A stretch of DNA of 53,552 nt, from positions 1-53,552 of the forward strand of contig JAITVK010000021.1 of the NCBI GenBank assembly GCA_031285845.1, in the 5' to 3' direction. Below, piece after piece: positions 1-8,637 of this stretch (positions are counted from its first letter, which is position 1; each line of letters begins with the position of its first letter). The translations under genes were made by a program, and so were the position numbers. The DNA is from Propionibacteriaceae bacterium (GTDB lineage: Bacteria; Actinomycetota; Actinomycetes; Propionibacteriales; Propionibacteriaceae). The notes below the pieces were generated by a model. It worked only from the letters and a program-made list of their open reading frames with translations. It was not told the DNA's origin and did not search any database.

Positions 1-118
1 AGCCATATCGATCTTGCCTTCTCTCACGACAAGCAAGCCTGAACCCCGAAGGGCTACGCGCTCAAACTATCTGAGGCACCACACCCCACCACCCGCTCAA
101 ACAAACTGAGGCACGTCG
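1..118 (-). mobile_element. Partial insertion sequence, right end (same IS as at 52127-53552)
   Basis: These 118 bases are identical to 53435-53552. They contain the first two codons of the transposase (ATG at 4-6 on the minus strand) and the whole upstream terminal region, including both outward-facing copies of the 27-bp end motif. The identity stops at base 118, which is also the predicted tip of the inverted repeat in the full copy, so the left flank of the window carries a second copy of the same element in the same orientation, or the window closes on itself. The rest of this copy lies outside the window. Confidence 0.85.
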
Positions 119-166
119 ATGAGTTGGCTTCGCGCGGACTGACGCAGTAGAATGTTTCAGCCGCAT

Positions 167-239
167 GCGCCCATAGCTTAATGGATAGAGCATCTGACTA
201 CGGATCAGAAGGTTGGGGGTTCAAGTCCCTCTGGGCGCG
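167..239 (+). tRNA. tRNA-Arg (anticodon ACG)
   Basis: A full cloverleaf can be folded. The acceptor stem is GCGCCCA paired with TGGGCGC, with discriminator G. The D arm contains TAGCTTAATGGATAGAGCA. The anticodon stem TCTGA/TCAGA encloses the seven-base loop CTACGGA, giving anticodon ACG, read as ICG after deamination of A34, and decoding CGU/CGC/CGA. The T arm contains GGTTCAAGTCC. CCA is not encoded. The enzyme that modifies A34 is TadA; its partner gene (TIGR03941 type) lies at 51401-52027 and argS at 4364. The gene is 50 bases from the end of the left insertion sequence. Confidence 0.97.
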
Positions 240-404
240 CTGAGAGGTCAACGACCTCGTTCCTTCGACTCGCCATGAGTCACATCATCCCTCACGACGC
301 ATATGTTTTCTTTTCGTTGTGGATAACTCCCCCCACCCACCTCGGCTTGACCAGACTGGAACTCAACGGCGTCTGCAAGACGCTGACGTGGACAGGAGTG
401 GCTC

Positions 405-1292
405 ATGTGGATTCTCGTCGCCGCGATCGGCGGTCTCATCGTCGGGTGCTTCATCTCCCACGATCTGTCACGCCTGAGCTACCGGCGAACGGGGCCGACG
501 ACCACGCGGCGCGGACAAACGCCGTCACCGACCACAGATGAGCCGAACGCGGGCATCCCTGACCTCGTTGGCAGTGTCCCGACGTCAACGACCGTTCGTC
601 TGAACCCGACCGCGGCGACCACACCGCAGAACCTCCCCGCCATCGACCTCGCCATCAATCCCGACGACACCGCCGCGACGGGTCCCTGTCGGACCACAAC
701 GGCCGCGCCGTCCCAGACGGCAGATTCCGAATCGGAGCCAGCCCAGGTGGATGAGACCCAACTCCCGCGCCCGACACGCTGGTGGATCCCGGTGGCGGTG
801 GCCGCGGCATGGGCGCTGGTGGTGTGGCGGGTACCGCTGGCCGCCTCGGCCGGACTCGACGACTGGGCGCGCCTGGCCGGCTGGCTAGCCTTCGCCAGCG
901 TCGGCGCCTGGCTGGCGGCGGTCGATCTGGACGTCCAACGATTGCCCGACCGGGTCCAGGTGCTCTTGGCGGGGCTCGTGATCATCGCGGGGATCCTCCA
1001 CATCTGGGGCAACCCGACAGCCGGTCTGACCGGGGTCCTGGCCGCAATCGGTTGCGGAGCGGGCTTCTTCCTGATCCACCTGGTGAGCCGGGGAGGCCTC
1101 GGATTGGGCGATGTCAAACTGGCGATGACCTGCGCTTGGTGGCTGGCGCTCGACTCGACCACGGCCGTCATCGCCGCGATGATGCTGGCCTGCGTCATGG
1201 CCATCGCGTACTCCCTGGTCACGCGCGAGCGCCAGTTCGCCTTCGGTCCCTGGCTGATCACCGGCGCTCTAATCGGCGGACTGCTCTGGTGA
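405..1292 (+). CDS. Prepilin peptidase-like A24 aspartic protease, without methylase domain
   Basis: Predicted 295-residue membrane protein of the type IV prepilin peptidase family, which cleaves leader peptides of pilin-like proteins at the inner face of the membrane. Two family motifs are visible: AVDLDVQRLPD near residue 173 and GLGLGDVKL near residue 235, each with the conserved aspartate. The N-terminal helix (residues 1-18, GGLIVGCF) resembles the usual first helix, but the cytoplasmic zinc/methyltransferase region is replaced by a Thr/Pro/Asp-rich linker (about residues 28-122). About five more hydrophobic segments follow. An AGGAG ribosome site lies 7 bases before the ATG. No pilus genes are in the window, so its substrate is unknown. 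Confidence 0.8.
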   Translation: MWILVAAIGGLIVGCFISHDLSRLSYRRTGPTTTRRGQTPSPTTDEPNAGIPDLVGSVPTSTTVRLNPTAATTPQNLPAIDLAINPDDTAATGPCRTTTAAPSQTADSESEPAQVDETQLPRPTRWWIPVAVAAAWALVVWRVPLAASAGLDDWARLAGWLAFASVGAWLAAVDLDVQRLPDRVQVLLAGLVIIAGILHIWGNPTAGLTGVLAAIGCGAGFFLIHLVSRGGLGLGDVKLAMTCAWWLALDSTTAVIAAMMLACVMAIAYSLVTRERQFAFGPWLITGALIGGLLW

Positions 1293-1520
1293 TCGGGCGC
1301 GCCGCCAACGATCAGGAACCGCCGCCTCAACGAACCGCGACAGGCCTGGTCGAAGTGGAGCGGCGGCGAGCATCGGTCACCTCGGCAACAGAGCGTCAGG
1401 GGCAGGCTCCGGTCGCGGTGGAGTAGGATTTCGCGCTGGGAGTTCGGTCGTGGTGGGGTCGACCGCCACTTCCTCATCGATTTTCACGTACGACCTGTCC
1501 CCCAGCGCGTACCCGACACA

Positions 1521-2825
1521 ATGACGGGCACTATGACCGACCTGAGCACCTTGTCCTCGACGTCGCACACCGAGAACCCAACCAGTCCGCCGGCCGAAAC
1601 GACACAGCCGACCGTGTCGGCCTGGCGCGGTCGGATCGTCGTGTTGGCGGGCATCATTCTCGTCGCGCTCAACGCCCGTCTGATGGTGGCGGTGGTCTCC
1701 CCGATCACCGACCTGATCTTGGGCGAACTGCCGCTGACAACGAGTGATGAGGGCCTCATCGGATTGGCCGCGCCGCTGTGTTTCGCCGCCTTCGGCGCAA
1801 TCTCGCCAGCGTTGGGCCGTCGCTACGGTTTGGAAGCGATGATGATCGCCTCCTTGGTGATCACGTCGATCGGCGAGGCGGCCAGAGCGTTGGCGACCAG
1901 CCCGAGCGAGTTTCTGTGGTGGACGGTTCCATCGCTGGCCGGAGCGGGCATCGGCAACATCATCACGCCGCCGCTGATCAAGAAGTACTTCCCTGATCGC
2001 CTCGGACTGGTCACCGCCCTTTACACCACTTTCGCCACCCTCTCGACCTCATTGCCTCCGCTGTTCATCCTGAACATCGCACTGGCGACCGGTTGGCGAT
2101 TCTCGATGGGAATCTGGGCGGCGGTTGGCGTCCTCGGTGTGATCCCGTGGATCGCGGTCGTGTTCTCCTCCGATCGTGCCGGAGCCCGTCTGGCTGCGAT
2201 CAAACGCCGGCTGGACCCTCGTACCCCAGTCGTACGACCGCCCAAATTGCCCATTCCGTTGTGGCGCTCACCGATGGCCTGGTCGTTGATGCTGGTGTTC
2301 TCCATCAACTCGATCATCGGCTACACGATGTTCGCCTGGCTGCCGGCGATGCTACGCGACACCGGCCAATCCGGGGCTGAAGCCGCGTTCAACCTGGCGG
2401 CGTTCACCGTCGGATCCTTGCCGGGGGCTCTCATCATGCCGTTCATCATCACGCGGATGCGGCGGACCTGGATTCTGCCTCCGATCTTCTTCCTCGGATA
2501 CGCCATCGGCTTCCTCGGCCTGACGCTGTCGCCGGGCGAGCACACGCTGGTGTGGATGATTCTCACGCGCCTCGGCGACTGCTTCTTCCCGTACGTCATG
2601 ACCATGATCAATCTGAAGACTCGCTCAACTCGAGGTTCGATCGGATTGTCAGGCTTCGTCCAAACCATCGGCTACACGATCGCCACCGTGGGTCCGTGGG
2701 GATTCGGTCTACTCAACACCTGGTCGGGCGGCTGGCACCTGCCCATGGTCGCGATGCTGGTCCTGCTGCCCCTGCAACTGGTGGTCGGCATCATCGTCGC
2801 GTTCTCCCGACCGATACCGGCGTGA
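1521..2825 (+). CDS. MFS transporter, CynX/NimT-like
   Basis: 434-residue protein with about twelve hydrophobic segments. The pattern in the first half (NARLMVAVVSPI in helix 1, ALGRRYGLE in loop 2-3, GIGNIITPPLIKKYFPDRLGLVTALYT in helices 4-5) is that of the CynX/NimT branch of the major facilitator superfamily, whose members move cyanate, 2-nitroimidazole or other small anions and drugs. The substrate here cannot be read from sequence. A second in-frame ATG four codons downstream (1533) could also be the start. It stands alone and converges on the M18 peptidase gene; a long-looped inverted repeat lies between them. Confidence 0.8.
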   Translation: MTGTMTDLSTLSSTSHTENPTSPPAETTQPTVSAWRGRIVVLAGIILVALNARLMVAVVSPITDLILGELPLTTSDEGLIGLAAPLCFAAFGAISPALGRRYGLEAMMIASLVITSIGEAARALATSPSEFLWWTVPSLAGAGIGNIITPPLIKKYFPDRLGLVTALYTTFATLSTSLPPLFILNIALATGWRFSMGIWAAVGVLGVIPWIAVVFSSDRAGARLAAIKRRLDPRTPVVRPPKLPIPLWRSPMAWSLMLVFSINSIIGYTMFAWLPAMLRDTGQSGAEAAFNLAAFTVGSLPGALIMPFIITRMRRTWILPPIFFLGYAIGFLGLTLSPGEHTLVWMILTRLGDCFFPYVMTMINLKTRSTRGSIGLSGFVQTIGYTIATVGPWGFGLLNTWSGGWHLPMVAMLVLLPLQLVVGIIVAFSRPIPA

Positions 2826-2832
2826 CTTGACG

Positions 2833-2881
2833 CGCGACCGTCGCGGGGGAATACGGCCTGACAGTACGACAGACGGTCGCG
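2833..2881. terminator. Inverted repeat between convergent genes, possible terminator
   Basis: A perfect 10-base inverted repeat (CGCGACCGTC / GACGGTCGCG) is separated by 29 bases. It sits between the ends of the MFS gene and the convergent M18 gene. The loop is long and there is no clear T-run, so termination is an inference from position. Confidence 0.4.
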
Positions 2882-2968
2882 GGACGAACCGATGATACCG
2901 AGCGACTGGGCTGACCGACTGAAGATCTGGCCGAACGGTGTCTGATCACCAGGCCCGCCTCCGACCGC

Positions 2969-4210
2969 TCAGAGCGTCAGAAAGGCTTCGAGCGCAGCGG
3001 CGAAATCGTCGACGTCATGCAAGGAGCACATCTCGCGGGCCGAATGCATGCTCAGGATCGGCAAGCCGACGTCGACAGTGGGTATTCCCAGCCGAGTGGC
3101 CGTGATCGGTCCGATCGTCGTACCACAACTGACCGAATTGTTGGACACGAAGCTCTGACAGGCCACACCGGCCTGCGCGCAGGCTCGCAGCCACGTCGCC
3201 TCGCCGGGCCCGTCCGTGCTGTAGCGCTGCCGAGCATTGACCTTGAGCATCACCCCTGACCCGAGCAGGGGTCGCTCGTCGGGATCGTACATCTGAGGGT
3301 AGTTCGGATGGACCGAATGACCGGCGTCAGCGGAGACGACCTGGGAGCGGGCACGCACTTGGAAGACCTCGTCGGCGCTCCATCCCAGTCCCAAGCCGAT
3401 GCGGGTCAAGACATCGTCGAGGAAGGGACCGGCCGCCCCAGTTCGAGTCTGCGATCCGACCTCCTCATGATCGAAACAGGCCAGGACCGGGATCACTCCT
3501 GGTGCCGGATCGACGTTCATCATCGCGATCAGCCCCGGGTAGACGCTGGACAGGTTGTCCAACCGACCACTGGCCAAGAAGTCTGAACCCAGGCCGAAGA
3601 TCTCAGGTGGCTGGGTGATGTAGGCGAACAGGTCATGACCGACGATGTCGTCGACCTCACATGAAGCCACCCCAGCGATCGCTGTCATCAGGTCAACGTC
3701 TTGGCTAGCTAGCGCGTAGACCGGCATCATGTGGCGCTGCTGGTCGAGGTGGAGGTTGTCGTTGACGCTGCGATCCAGATGCGGAGCCAACTGGGGGATG
3801 CGCAGCCAGGCCCCTGTCTGGATCAGACGCTGGGACCCGTCGCGGGTCACCACTCGCCCGGCCAGCCCGAACTCGCGATCAAGCCAAGAGTTGAGCAGCG
3901 GGCCGCCGTAGATCTCCATCCCAGCCTGGGCCCACCTGGCGGACTCGTGCTCCGGATGGGGTTTGAGTTTGAGGCTGGGCGAATCGGTGTGAGTGCCCAC
4001 GATGTGGAACCGTGGTCGCCCGGTGGGCTCGGCCGGCAGACGGTAGGCGATGATCGCGCCTTCGCGGACGATGAAGTGCCCGCCAGGCGAGCCGTCCCAG
4101 CCATCGGCCTCGTTCTGCGCGCGGAAACCTTGGTCGCTCAGCATCCGCGCCGCTGTGGCGCTGGCATGGTACGAGGTGGGTGAGGCGATCAAGAATTCGG
4201 GGAAAGACAT
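2969..4210 (-). CDS. apeB: M18 family aminopeptidase (aspartyl aminopeptidase type)
   Basis: 413-residue cytosolic zinc metallo-aminopeptidase that removes N-terminal, often acidic, residues from peptides. Family landmarks are present in order: the first zinc histidine in GTHTDSPSLKLKP (residue 74), the catalytic glutamates in CFDHEEVGSQT, and the last zinc ligand in MHSAREMCSLHDV near the C terminus. Length matches the bacterial M18 family. The ATG at 4210 is followed by the usual SFPEFLIASPTSYHA start of the family. It is divergent from argS and monocistronic. Confidence 0.95.
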   Translation of the reverse strand: MSFPEFLIASPTSYHASATAARMLSDQGFRAQNEADGWDGSPGGHFIVREGAIIAYRLPAEPTGRPRFHIVGTHTDSPSLKLKPHPEHESARWAQAGMEIYGGPLLNSWLDREFGLAGRVVTRDGSQRLIQTGAWLRIPQLAPHLDRSVNDNLHLDQQRHMMPVYALASQDVDLMTAIAGVASCEVDDIVGHDLFAYITQPPEIFGLGSDFLASGRLDNLSSVYPGLIAMMNVDPAPGVIPVLACFDHEEVGSQTRTGAAGPFLDDVLTRIGLGLGWSADEVFQVRARSQVVSADAGHSVHPNYPQMYDPDERPLLGSGVMLKVNARQRYSTDGPGEATWLRACAQAGVACQSFVSNNSVSCGTTIGPITATRLGIPTVDVGLPILSMHSAREMCSLHDVDDFAAALEAFLTL

Positions 4211-4363
4211 GGGTACCAGTGTGTCACATCACGCCGAAGGCTCCGAGGGCGTACGAGCGGTGGAGTGGTGGCGAACCGTCACGGCAGCGGTGGAGTGTGG
4301 TCGGCGCGCGACGACCGCGGCGACCGACGCGGTTGAATCCGATGAACATGGAAGAATGAGTCC

Positions 4364-6010
4364 ATGGCATCCTTGACTGAGATTCTCGCGTCTCGAATTC
4401 ACGCCGTGGCCGGGGTCGACCCGGAGTTGCGTCCAGCGACCAAACCCCAATTCGGCCACTTCCAATGCAACGTGGCGCTGCGATTGGGCGCCGAGCAGGG
4501 ACGCAAACCTCGCGAGGTCGCGACCGAACTGGTCGCCGCGCTTGACCTGTCGGATCTCTGCGAGCCCCTGGAGATCGCCGGGCCCGGGTTCATCAACATT
4601 CGGCTGAGGCCCGACGTGTTGGCCCAAGCTGTCACCGAGCAGCTTCGTGACAGCCATCACGGCGTCGAGCAGACCGCCCACCCCACGGTCGTGGTGATCG
4701 ACTATTCCAGTCCCAACGTCGCCAAGCAGATGCACGTCGGCCATTTGCGCTCAACCATCATCGGCGACTGCTTCGCTCGAGTCCTCAAAGCGGTCGGCGA
4801 CACCGTGATCCCACAGAATCACGTCGGTGACTGGGGGCGACAGTTCGGGATGTTGATCGAACAGATCTTCGACGAGGACCTCGATCTGGACGCACTCGAT
4901 TTGGCTGGAGCTGAGCAGTTGTACCTGCGAGCGAACAGTCACCTGAACCAGGACGAGCAGTTCGCCGATCGGGCCCGCGCCCGGGTGGTCGCGCTCCAGG
5001 CGGGCGACGAGGCCACGATGGCGATCTGGCGCCGACTGCTGGAGATCTCCGCCGACGGATTCGCCCAGACGTACGCCCGGTTGGGTGTCCTGTTGACCGA
5101 CGAAGACGTGGCCGCAGAGTCGAGTTACAACTCCATGCTGCAAGCCATCTGCGACGACCTGGCCGATCGAGGCATCGCCGTGATGGATTCCGGGGCGTTG
5201 GTGGTCTTCGTCCCCGGGTTCGACGCTCCGGCGATCCTGCGCAACTCGGCCGGCGGCTACGGCTACGACGTGACAGACGTGGCTGCGTTGAGGCATCGAG
5301 TCGACGATCTGGGAGCCAAACGGCTGATCTACGTCACCGACGCGCGCCAACATGACCATTTCATGAAGCTGTTCGCCGTGGCCCGGTTGGCCGGATATCT
5401 GCCCGACGACGTCGAGGCCACTCACGTCGGGTTCGGCGCGGTGCTCGGCCCCGACGGAACCCCGTTCAAGACTCGCGAGGGCACAGCGGTCCATCTGGAC
5501 GACCTGTTGGACCAGGCCGAAGCCCAGGCCAGCCCCGAAGTGGCCCTGGCCGCCATCAAGTACGCCGACCTGTCGACCCAATTGCAGAAGGACTACGTCT
5601 TCGACGCCACCCGGATGACCGCCACCACCGGGGACACCGGGCCGTACCTCCAATACGCCCACGCCAGGGTCTCACGCATCTTGCGACTGGCCGAAGCCGA
5701 AGGTGATGTCATCGACGACGCGACCGCCACGATCAGCGCACTCAAACAGCCAGCCGAACAGTCGCTCGCCCTGGAACTGATCGGATTCCCAGCGGTCGTG
5801 GCCGAAGTCGCCAGCGCGTTGACTCCGCACAAACTTTGCGGTTACCTCTACAGCCTGGCCACCCATCTGTCGGGCTTTTATGAGCAATGCCCGGTCCGAA
5901 AAGCCGAGCCCGAGGTGCGTCGATCGCGCCTGGTGCTGTGCCGCGCGACCCAGCAGGTTCTCGCCGAAGGATTGGATCTACTCGGAATCGCCGCCCCACA
6001 AGCCATGTGA
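4364..6010 (+). CDS. argS: Arginyl-tRNA synthetase
   Basis: 548-residue class I aminoacyl-tRNA synthetase that charges tRNA-Arg. The N-terminal Add1 domain (FGHFQCNVALRLG), the HIGH-type signature in SSPNVAKQMHVGHLRSTIIGD (near residue 125), the KTREG loop that replaces KMSKS in ArgS proteins, and a C-terminal DALR anticodon-binding domain (from about residue 430) are all visible. The start is preceded by GGAAGA. The RDD gene follows after 21 bases and may be cotranscribed. A cognate tRNA-Arg(ACG) lies 4 kb upstream. Confidence 0.98.
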   Translation: MASLTEILASRIHAVAGVDPELRPATKPQFGHFQCNVALRLGAEQGRKPREVATELVAALDLSDLCEPLEIAGPGFINIRLRPDVLAQAVTEQLRDSHHGVEQTAHPTVVVIDYSSPNVAKQMHVGHLRSTIIGDCFARVLKAVGDTVIPQNHVGDWGRQFGMLIEQIFDEDLDLDALDLAGAEQLYLRANSHLNQDEQFADRARARVVALQAGDEATMAIWRRLLEISADGFAQTYARLGVLLTDEDVAAESSYNSMLQAICDDLADRGIAVMDSGALVVFVPGFDAPAILRNSAGGYGYDVTDVAALRHRVDDLGAKRLIYVTDARQHDHFMKLFAVARLAGYLPDDVEATHVGFGAVLGPDGTPFKTREGTAVHLDDLLDQAEAQASPEVALAAIKYADLSTQLQKDYVFDATRMTATTGDTGPYLQYAHARVSRILRLAEAEGDVIDDATATISALKQPAEQSLALELIGFPAVVAEVASALTPHKLCGYLYSLATHLSGFYEQCPVRKAEPEVRRSRLVLCRATQQVLAEGLDLLGIAAPQAM

Positions 6011-6031
6011 TTCAACGAAAGGCGCCCACCG

Positions 6032-6556
6032 ATGTTCGCTGACACACCACCGACTCCCGCAGGACGAAAGCGGCGAACGTTGGCTGGGTTGATCGATTTG
6101 GGGATCGTCGCCGTCTACGTGGTCGTTTTGGGAATGATCATCGCCGTGGTCTTCCCCCTGGTCAGCACACCGCTGCCGTCGTGGGTCGCCATGGCGTTGG
6201 CTCTGGCGTTCATCGAAACTCCGATCGGGGTGTGGTGGTGGCGTCAAGAGGCGACCACGGGCACGACGATCGGCAAACGGATCGAAGGGTTGCGGGTGGT
6301 GGTCATCGGAACTGACGAGGCCCCATCGAGTCTGCGCTGCGCCATCCGCGTCGTCGCACAACTGCTGCCCTGGGGGTTGGCTCACATTCTGCTGCTCGTC
6401 GCCGACGATCCGCAGACGGCTCAACCGTGGGCGCTGCCGGGGGTAGCGGTGATCGTGACCATCGCCATCGTCTCGATCGCGGCGGCGTACGTACGGCCTG
6501 ACCGGCGGGCCGGGTACGACCTGGTCGCCAACACACAAGTGGTCATGATGCGGTGA
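6032..6556 (+). CDS. RDD family membrane protein
   Basis: 174 residues. The three family features are visible: RTLAGLIDLGIV at the start of helix 1, the GTTIGKRIEGLRVV loop after helix 2, and RAGYDLVANTQVV at the C terminus, with about four hydrophobic helices. RDD proteins are small integral membrane proteins; some are linked to ion or solute transport but the function of most is unknown. AAAGG lies upstream of the ATG. It follows argS closely and precedes a second membrane protein. Confidence 0.85.
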   Translation: MFADTPPTPAGRKRRTLAGLIDLGIVAVYVVVLGMIIAVVFPLVSTPLPSWVAMALALAFIETPIGVWWWRQEATTGTTIGKRIEGLRVVVIGTDEAPSSLRCAIRVVAQLLPWGLAHILLLVADDPQTAQPWALPGVAVIVTIAIVSIAAAYVRPDRRAGYDLVANTQVVMMR

Positions 6557-6611
6557 TTCCGCGTATCAGTCGATACTCGATTACACTACTCGAAGGAGGG
6601 AGGGGCAGTCC

Positions 6612-8615
6612 ATGACGCCGACGACTCTTCTCACCTTGTGGGTCTGGGCGGCCATAGCGCTGCTTTTCATTCTGGTGTTCTTCGGCATGGGTCTTCGTTT
6701 CCACCGTCTGCGCGTACGCCTCAAAGCCGTCAGATTCTCTGCGGGGATGCGACGTAGCGAGACCATCATCGGATTCGCCCGAGCGAGCATCTGTGTCATC
6801 GCCGCCATTCCCGCGATCTGGTTGGCCGTCGGGGTGCCAGATCAACGCGGCGTGCTGCTCGCCCCCAGTTTGTGGGGGCTGCTCGCGATCATCGGTTTCA
6901 CCGCAACCGACCGCCTGGTTCTGGGAGGCACGACCCCCGATGGTGTTCCTCGGCGGGCGTCGGTCCGCTCCTGTCTGCCGATCAAACCGGCGGTGTTCCT
7001 CGTCATGGGGCTGGCCGCGCTGTTGTTCGCCGTCGGATGGGCCCGTTCGGAGGCCAACATCGACCAGCGCAGCCACGTGGACTCCTGGGTGTTGGACGGG
7101 TACTTCGATTGGGGAGTGATCCGACCGTTCCCCGGCTCGTACTACACCACCCCACTGCTGTGGACGTTGCCCGTGCTGCTCCTATTCGCGGGACTGGGAG
7201 CGCTCATGACGTTGCGACGACCGATATACCGCCCGACCACCGGCTTCGTCCGCTACGACCGATTCTTTCGTCGCCGAACCATCCGTGACCTGACCTTGAT
7301 CCCGCTGGCGGTCATCGCCACCGATCTGGCGATCTTGGGCATCGACATCGCCTGGGGGTATTCCAACCTCGGACCGGGATCCTCCCGTCATGCGATCGTA
7401 GTGGCGGTCACCTTCGTCGTCGGTGTCGTCGCGCTGGGCATGGCCTTCTGGGCTTTGGCCAACCTGTTCTTCTTGCCCGTGCCCCGGACCCGCCAGCATC
7501 GACTCGCCACCGCCATGGGTGGGGCCACCTGGACTGGGACCGAGGCACAGATCCGACTCGATCCGACCCGACGCGGCGACCACGCGGTGGCGAACGACGC
7601 CGTGACCGACAAGGTGATCGACTCCGACCAGGTCGCCCCCGCTGCGCAGGCGTCCAACGACACGGCCGAAGATGGCGCAGCCGCCGATGACTCGACCGCG
7701 CCGAACCTCCAAGACCCGGACACGGGCGAGGGGCACGGCCAGGGTACGGACGGTGACGAAGCGGAGCAGGGGTCGCAAGACGGCAAGGCCGATGATCAGA
7801 CCGGCACGCTGGAAGCAGACGACGGCGGGACAGACGAGGCCGACGCGCAGCACCGCAGGAGCGAAGCCAGCGGCGAGCCGGGCGAGGATGCGCACGGCTC
7901 CGCTCCCAAGACCGATGATCCGCCTGACAGCTCTGGAGCGGGCGAAGACGGCTCGACTGACAAGGCTGACGCCAAAGCCACCGACACAACCCATGGTGAC
8001 GGCGATCGATCCGCCGACAAAGCCCCAGACAGCTCCGGAAGCGACCAAGGCGCGAAAAACTCCGCTGACGAAGCCACCGCCGTTCAGACGAAGGACAAGG
8101 CCGGCCACACCCGGTCTCGGACTGGAGCCAAGCCGGCCAAAACCGGTCGCGAAGGCTCCCATGGTCGCGGTTCGAGCCGAATCCCACCTTCCAAGGTGCG
8201 CGCCTGCCGGACCAACCCTGTTGGGCGCGCCACTGCAGAGCCAACAGTCGAGCCGACCGAGAAGACGACCCGCGGCCGTGCCAACAAATCCGCTGGATCC
8301 CGGCCACGCGCCACGGCCAAGAACCGGGCGTCCTCGCCACAACCGACGTCACTGGAAGCCACCGTGCGGCCGACGAATCCATCGGTGGCGCTCGACCATG
8401 ACCAGTCGTCGGCTGCCAGCCCGCCCGCGTCGAGCCAGACCAACTCAGCGACGTCGGCGCGTACGACCAGACAGAATCCGGCAGCCATCCTCGACGAGGC
8501 TGGAAAAGCCCAAGCCCGCGCCACCACACCAGGGGCACGTCCGCAGAAGAAAGTCTCCTTCGGTGTGACGAAGGGCGGGTCGGGCAAGAAGAAGCGCCCG
8601 CCTCGATCCTCGTGA
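6612..8615 (+). CDS. Membrane protein with long charge-segregated disordered tail, function unknown
   Basis: 667 residues that I do not recognise. Residues 1-310 hold about seven hydrophobic segments, with short charged loops. From about residue 322 the protein is low-complexity: first an acidic stretch rich in Asp, Glu, Gly and Ser (to about 497), then a basic stretch rich in Lys, Arg, Pro, Thr and Ser ending in KKKRPPRSS. There is no signal for an enzyme domain. A very strong ribosome site (GGAGGGAGGGG) precedes the ATG. It sits between the RDD gene and ispE and probably forms one transcription unit with argS. The charge pattern suggests a cytoplasmic scaffold or polyanion-binding tail, which is inference only. 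Confidence 0.75.
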   Translation: MTPTTLLTLWVWAAIALLFILVFFGMGLRFHRLRVRLKAVRFSAGMRRSETIIGFARASICVIAAIPAIWLAVGVPDQRGVLLAPSLWGLLAIIGFTATDRLVLGGTTPDGVPRRASVRSCLPIKPAVFLVMGLAALLFAVGWARSEANIDQRSHVDSWVLDGYFDWGVIRPFPGSYYTTPLLWTLPVLLLFAGLGALMTLRRPIYRPTTGFVRYDRFFRRRTIRDLTLIPLAVIATDLAILGIDIAWGYSNLGPGSSRHAIVVAVTFVVGVVALGMAFWALANLFFLPVPRTRQHRLATAMGGATWTGTEAQIRLDPTRRGDHAVANDAVTDKVIDSDQVAPAAQASNDTAEDGAAADDSTAPNLQDPDTGEGHGQGTDGDEAEQGSQDGKADDQTGTLEADDGGTDEADAQHRRSEASGEPGEDAHGSAPKTDDPPDSSGAGEDGSTDKADAKATDTTHGDGDRSADKAPDSSGSDQGAKNSADEATAVQTKDKAGHTRSRTGAKPAKTGREGSHGRGSSRIPPSKVRACRTNPVGRATAEPTVEPTEKTTRGRANKSAGSRPRATAKNRASSPQPTSLEATVRPTNPSVALDHDQSSAASPPASSQTNSATSARTTRQNPAAILDEAGKAQARATTPGARPQKKVSFGVTKGGSGKKKRPPRSS

Positions 8616-8625
8616 GGCCATGGGG

Positions 8626-8631
8626 TACGCT
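8626..8631 (+). promoter_or_regulatory. -10 box TACGCT for leaderless ispE
   Basis: TACGCT lies six bases before the ATG at 8638, the spacing expected when transcription starts on the start codon. It argues for the ATG at 8638 over the in-frame ATG at 8620. No clear -35 box. Confidence 0.4.
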
Positions 8632-8637
8632 GACGAT

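Noticed and set aside
318-326. Perfect DnaA box (TGTGGATAA)
   Set aside because: Only one copy, no AT-rich unwinding region and no dnaA/dnaN nearby, so it is not an origin; one such 9-mer is expected by chance in a region this size.
479-1477. 332-codon minus-strand frame opposite the prepilin peptidase gene
   Set aside because: Low-complexity Arg/Ser/Pro composition and no start signal; the plus strand encodes conserved catalytic motifs.
4211-4363. Near-repeats AGCGGTGGAGTG before argS, considered as an operator or T-box
   Set aside because: The repeats are short (12 bases), not palindromic, and no T-box specifier or antiterminator fold could be drawn.
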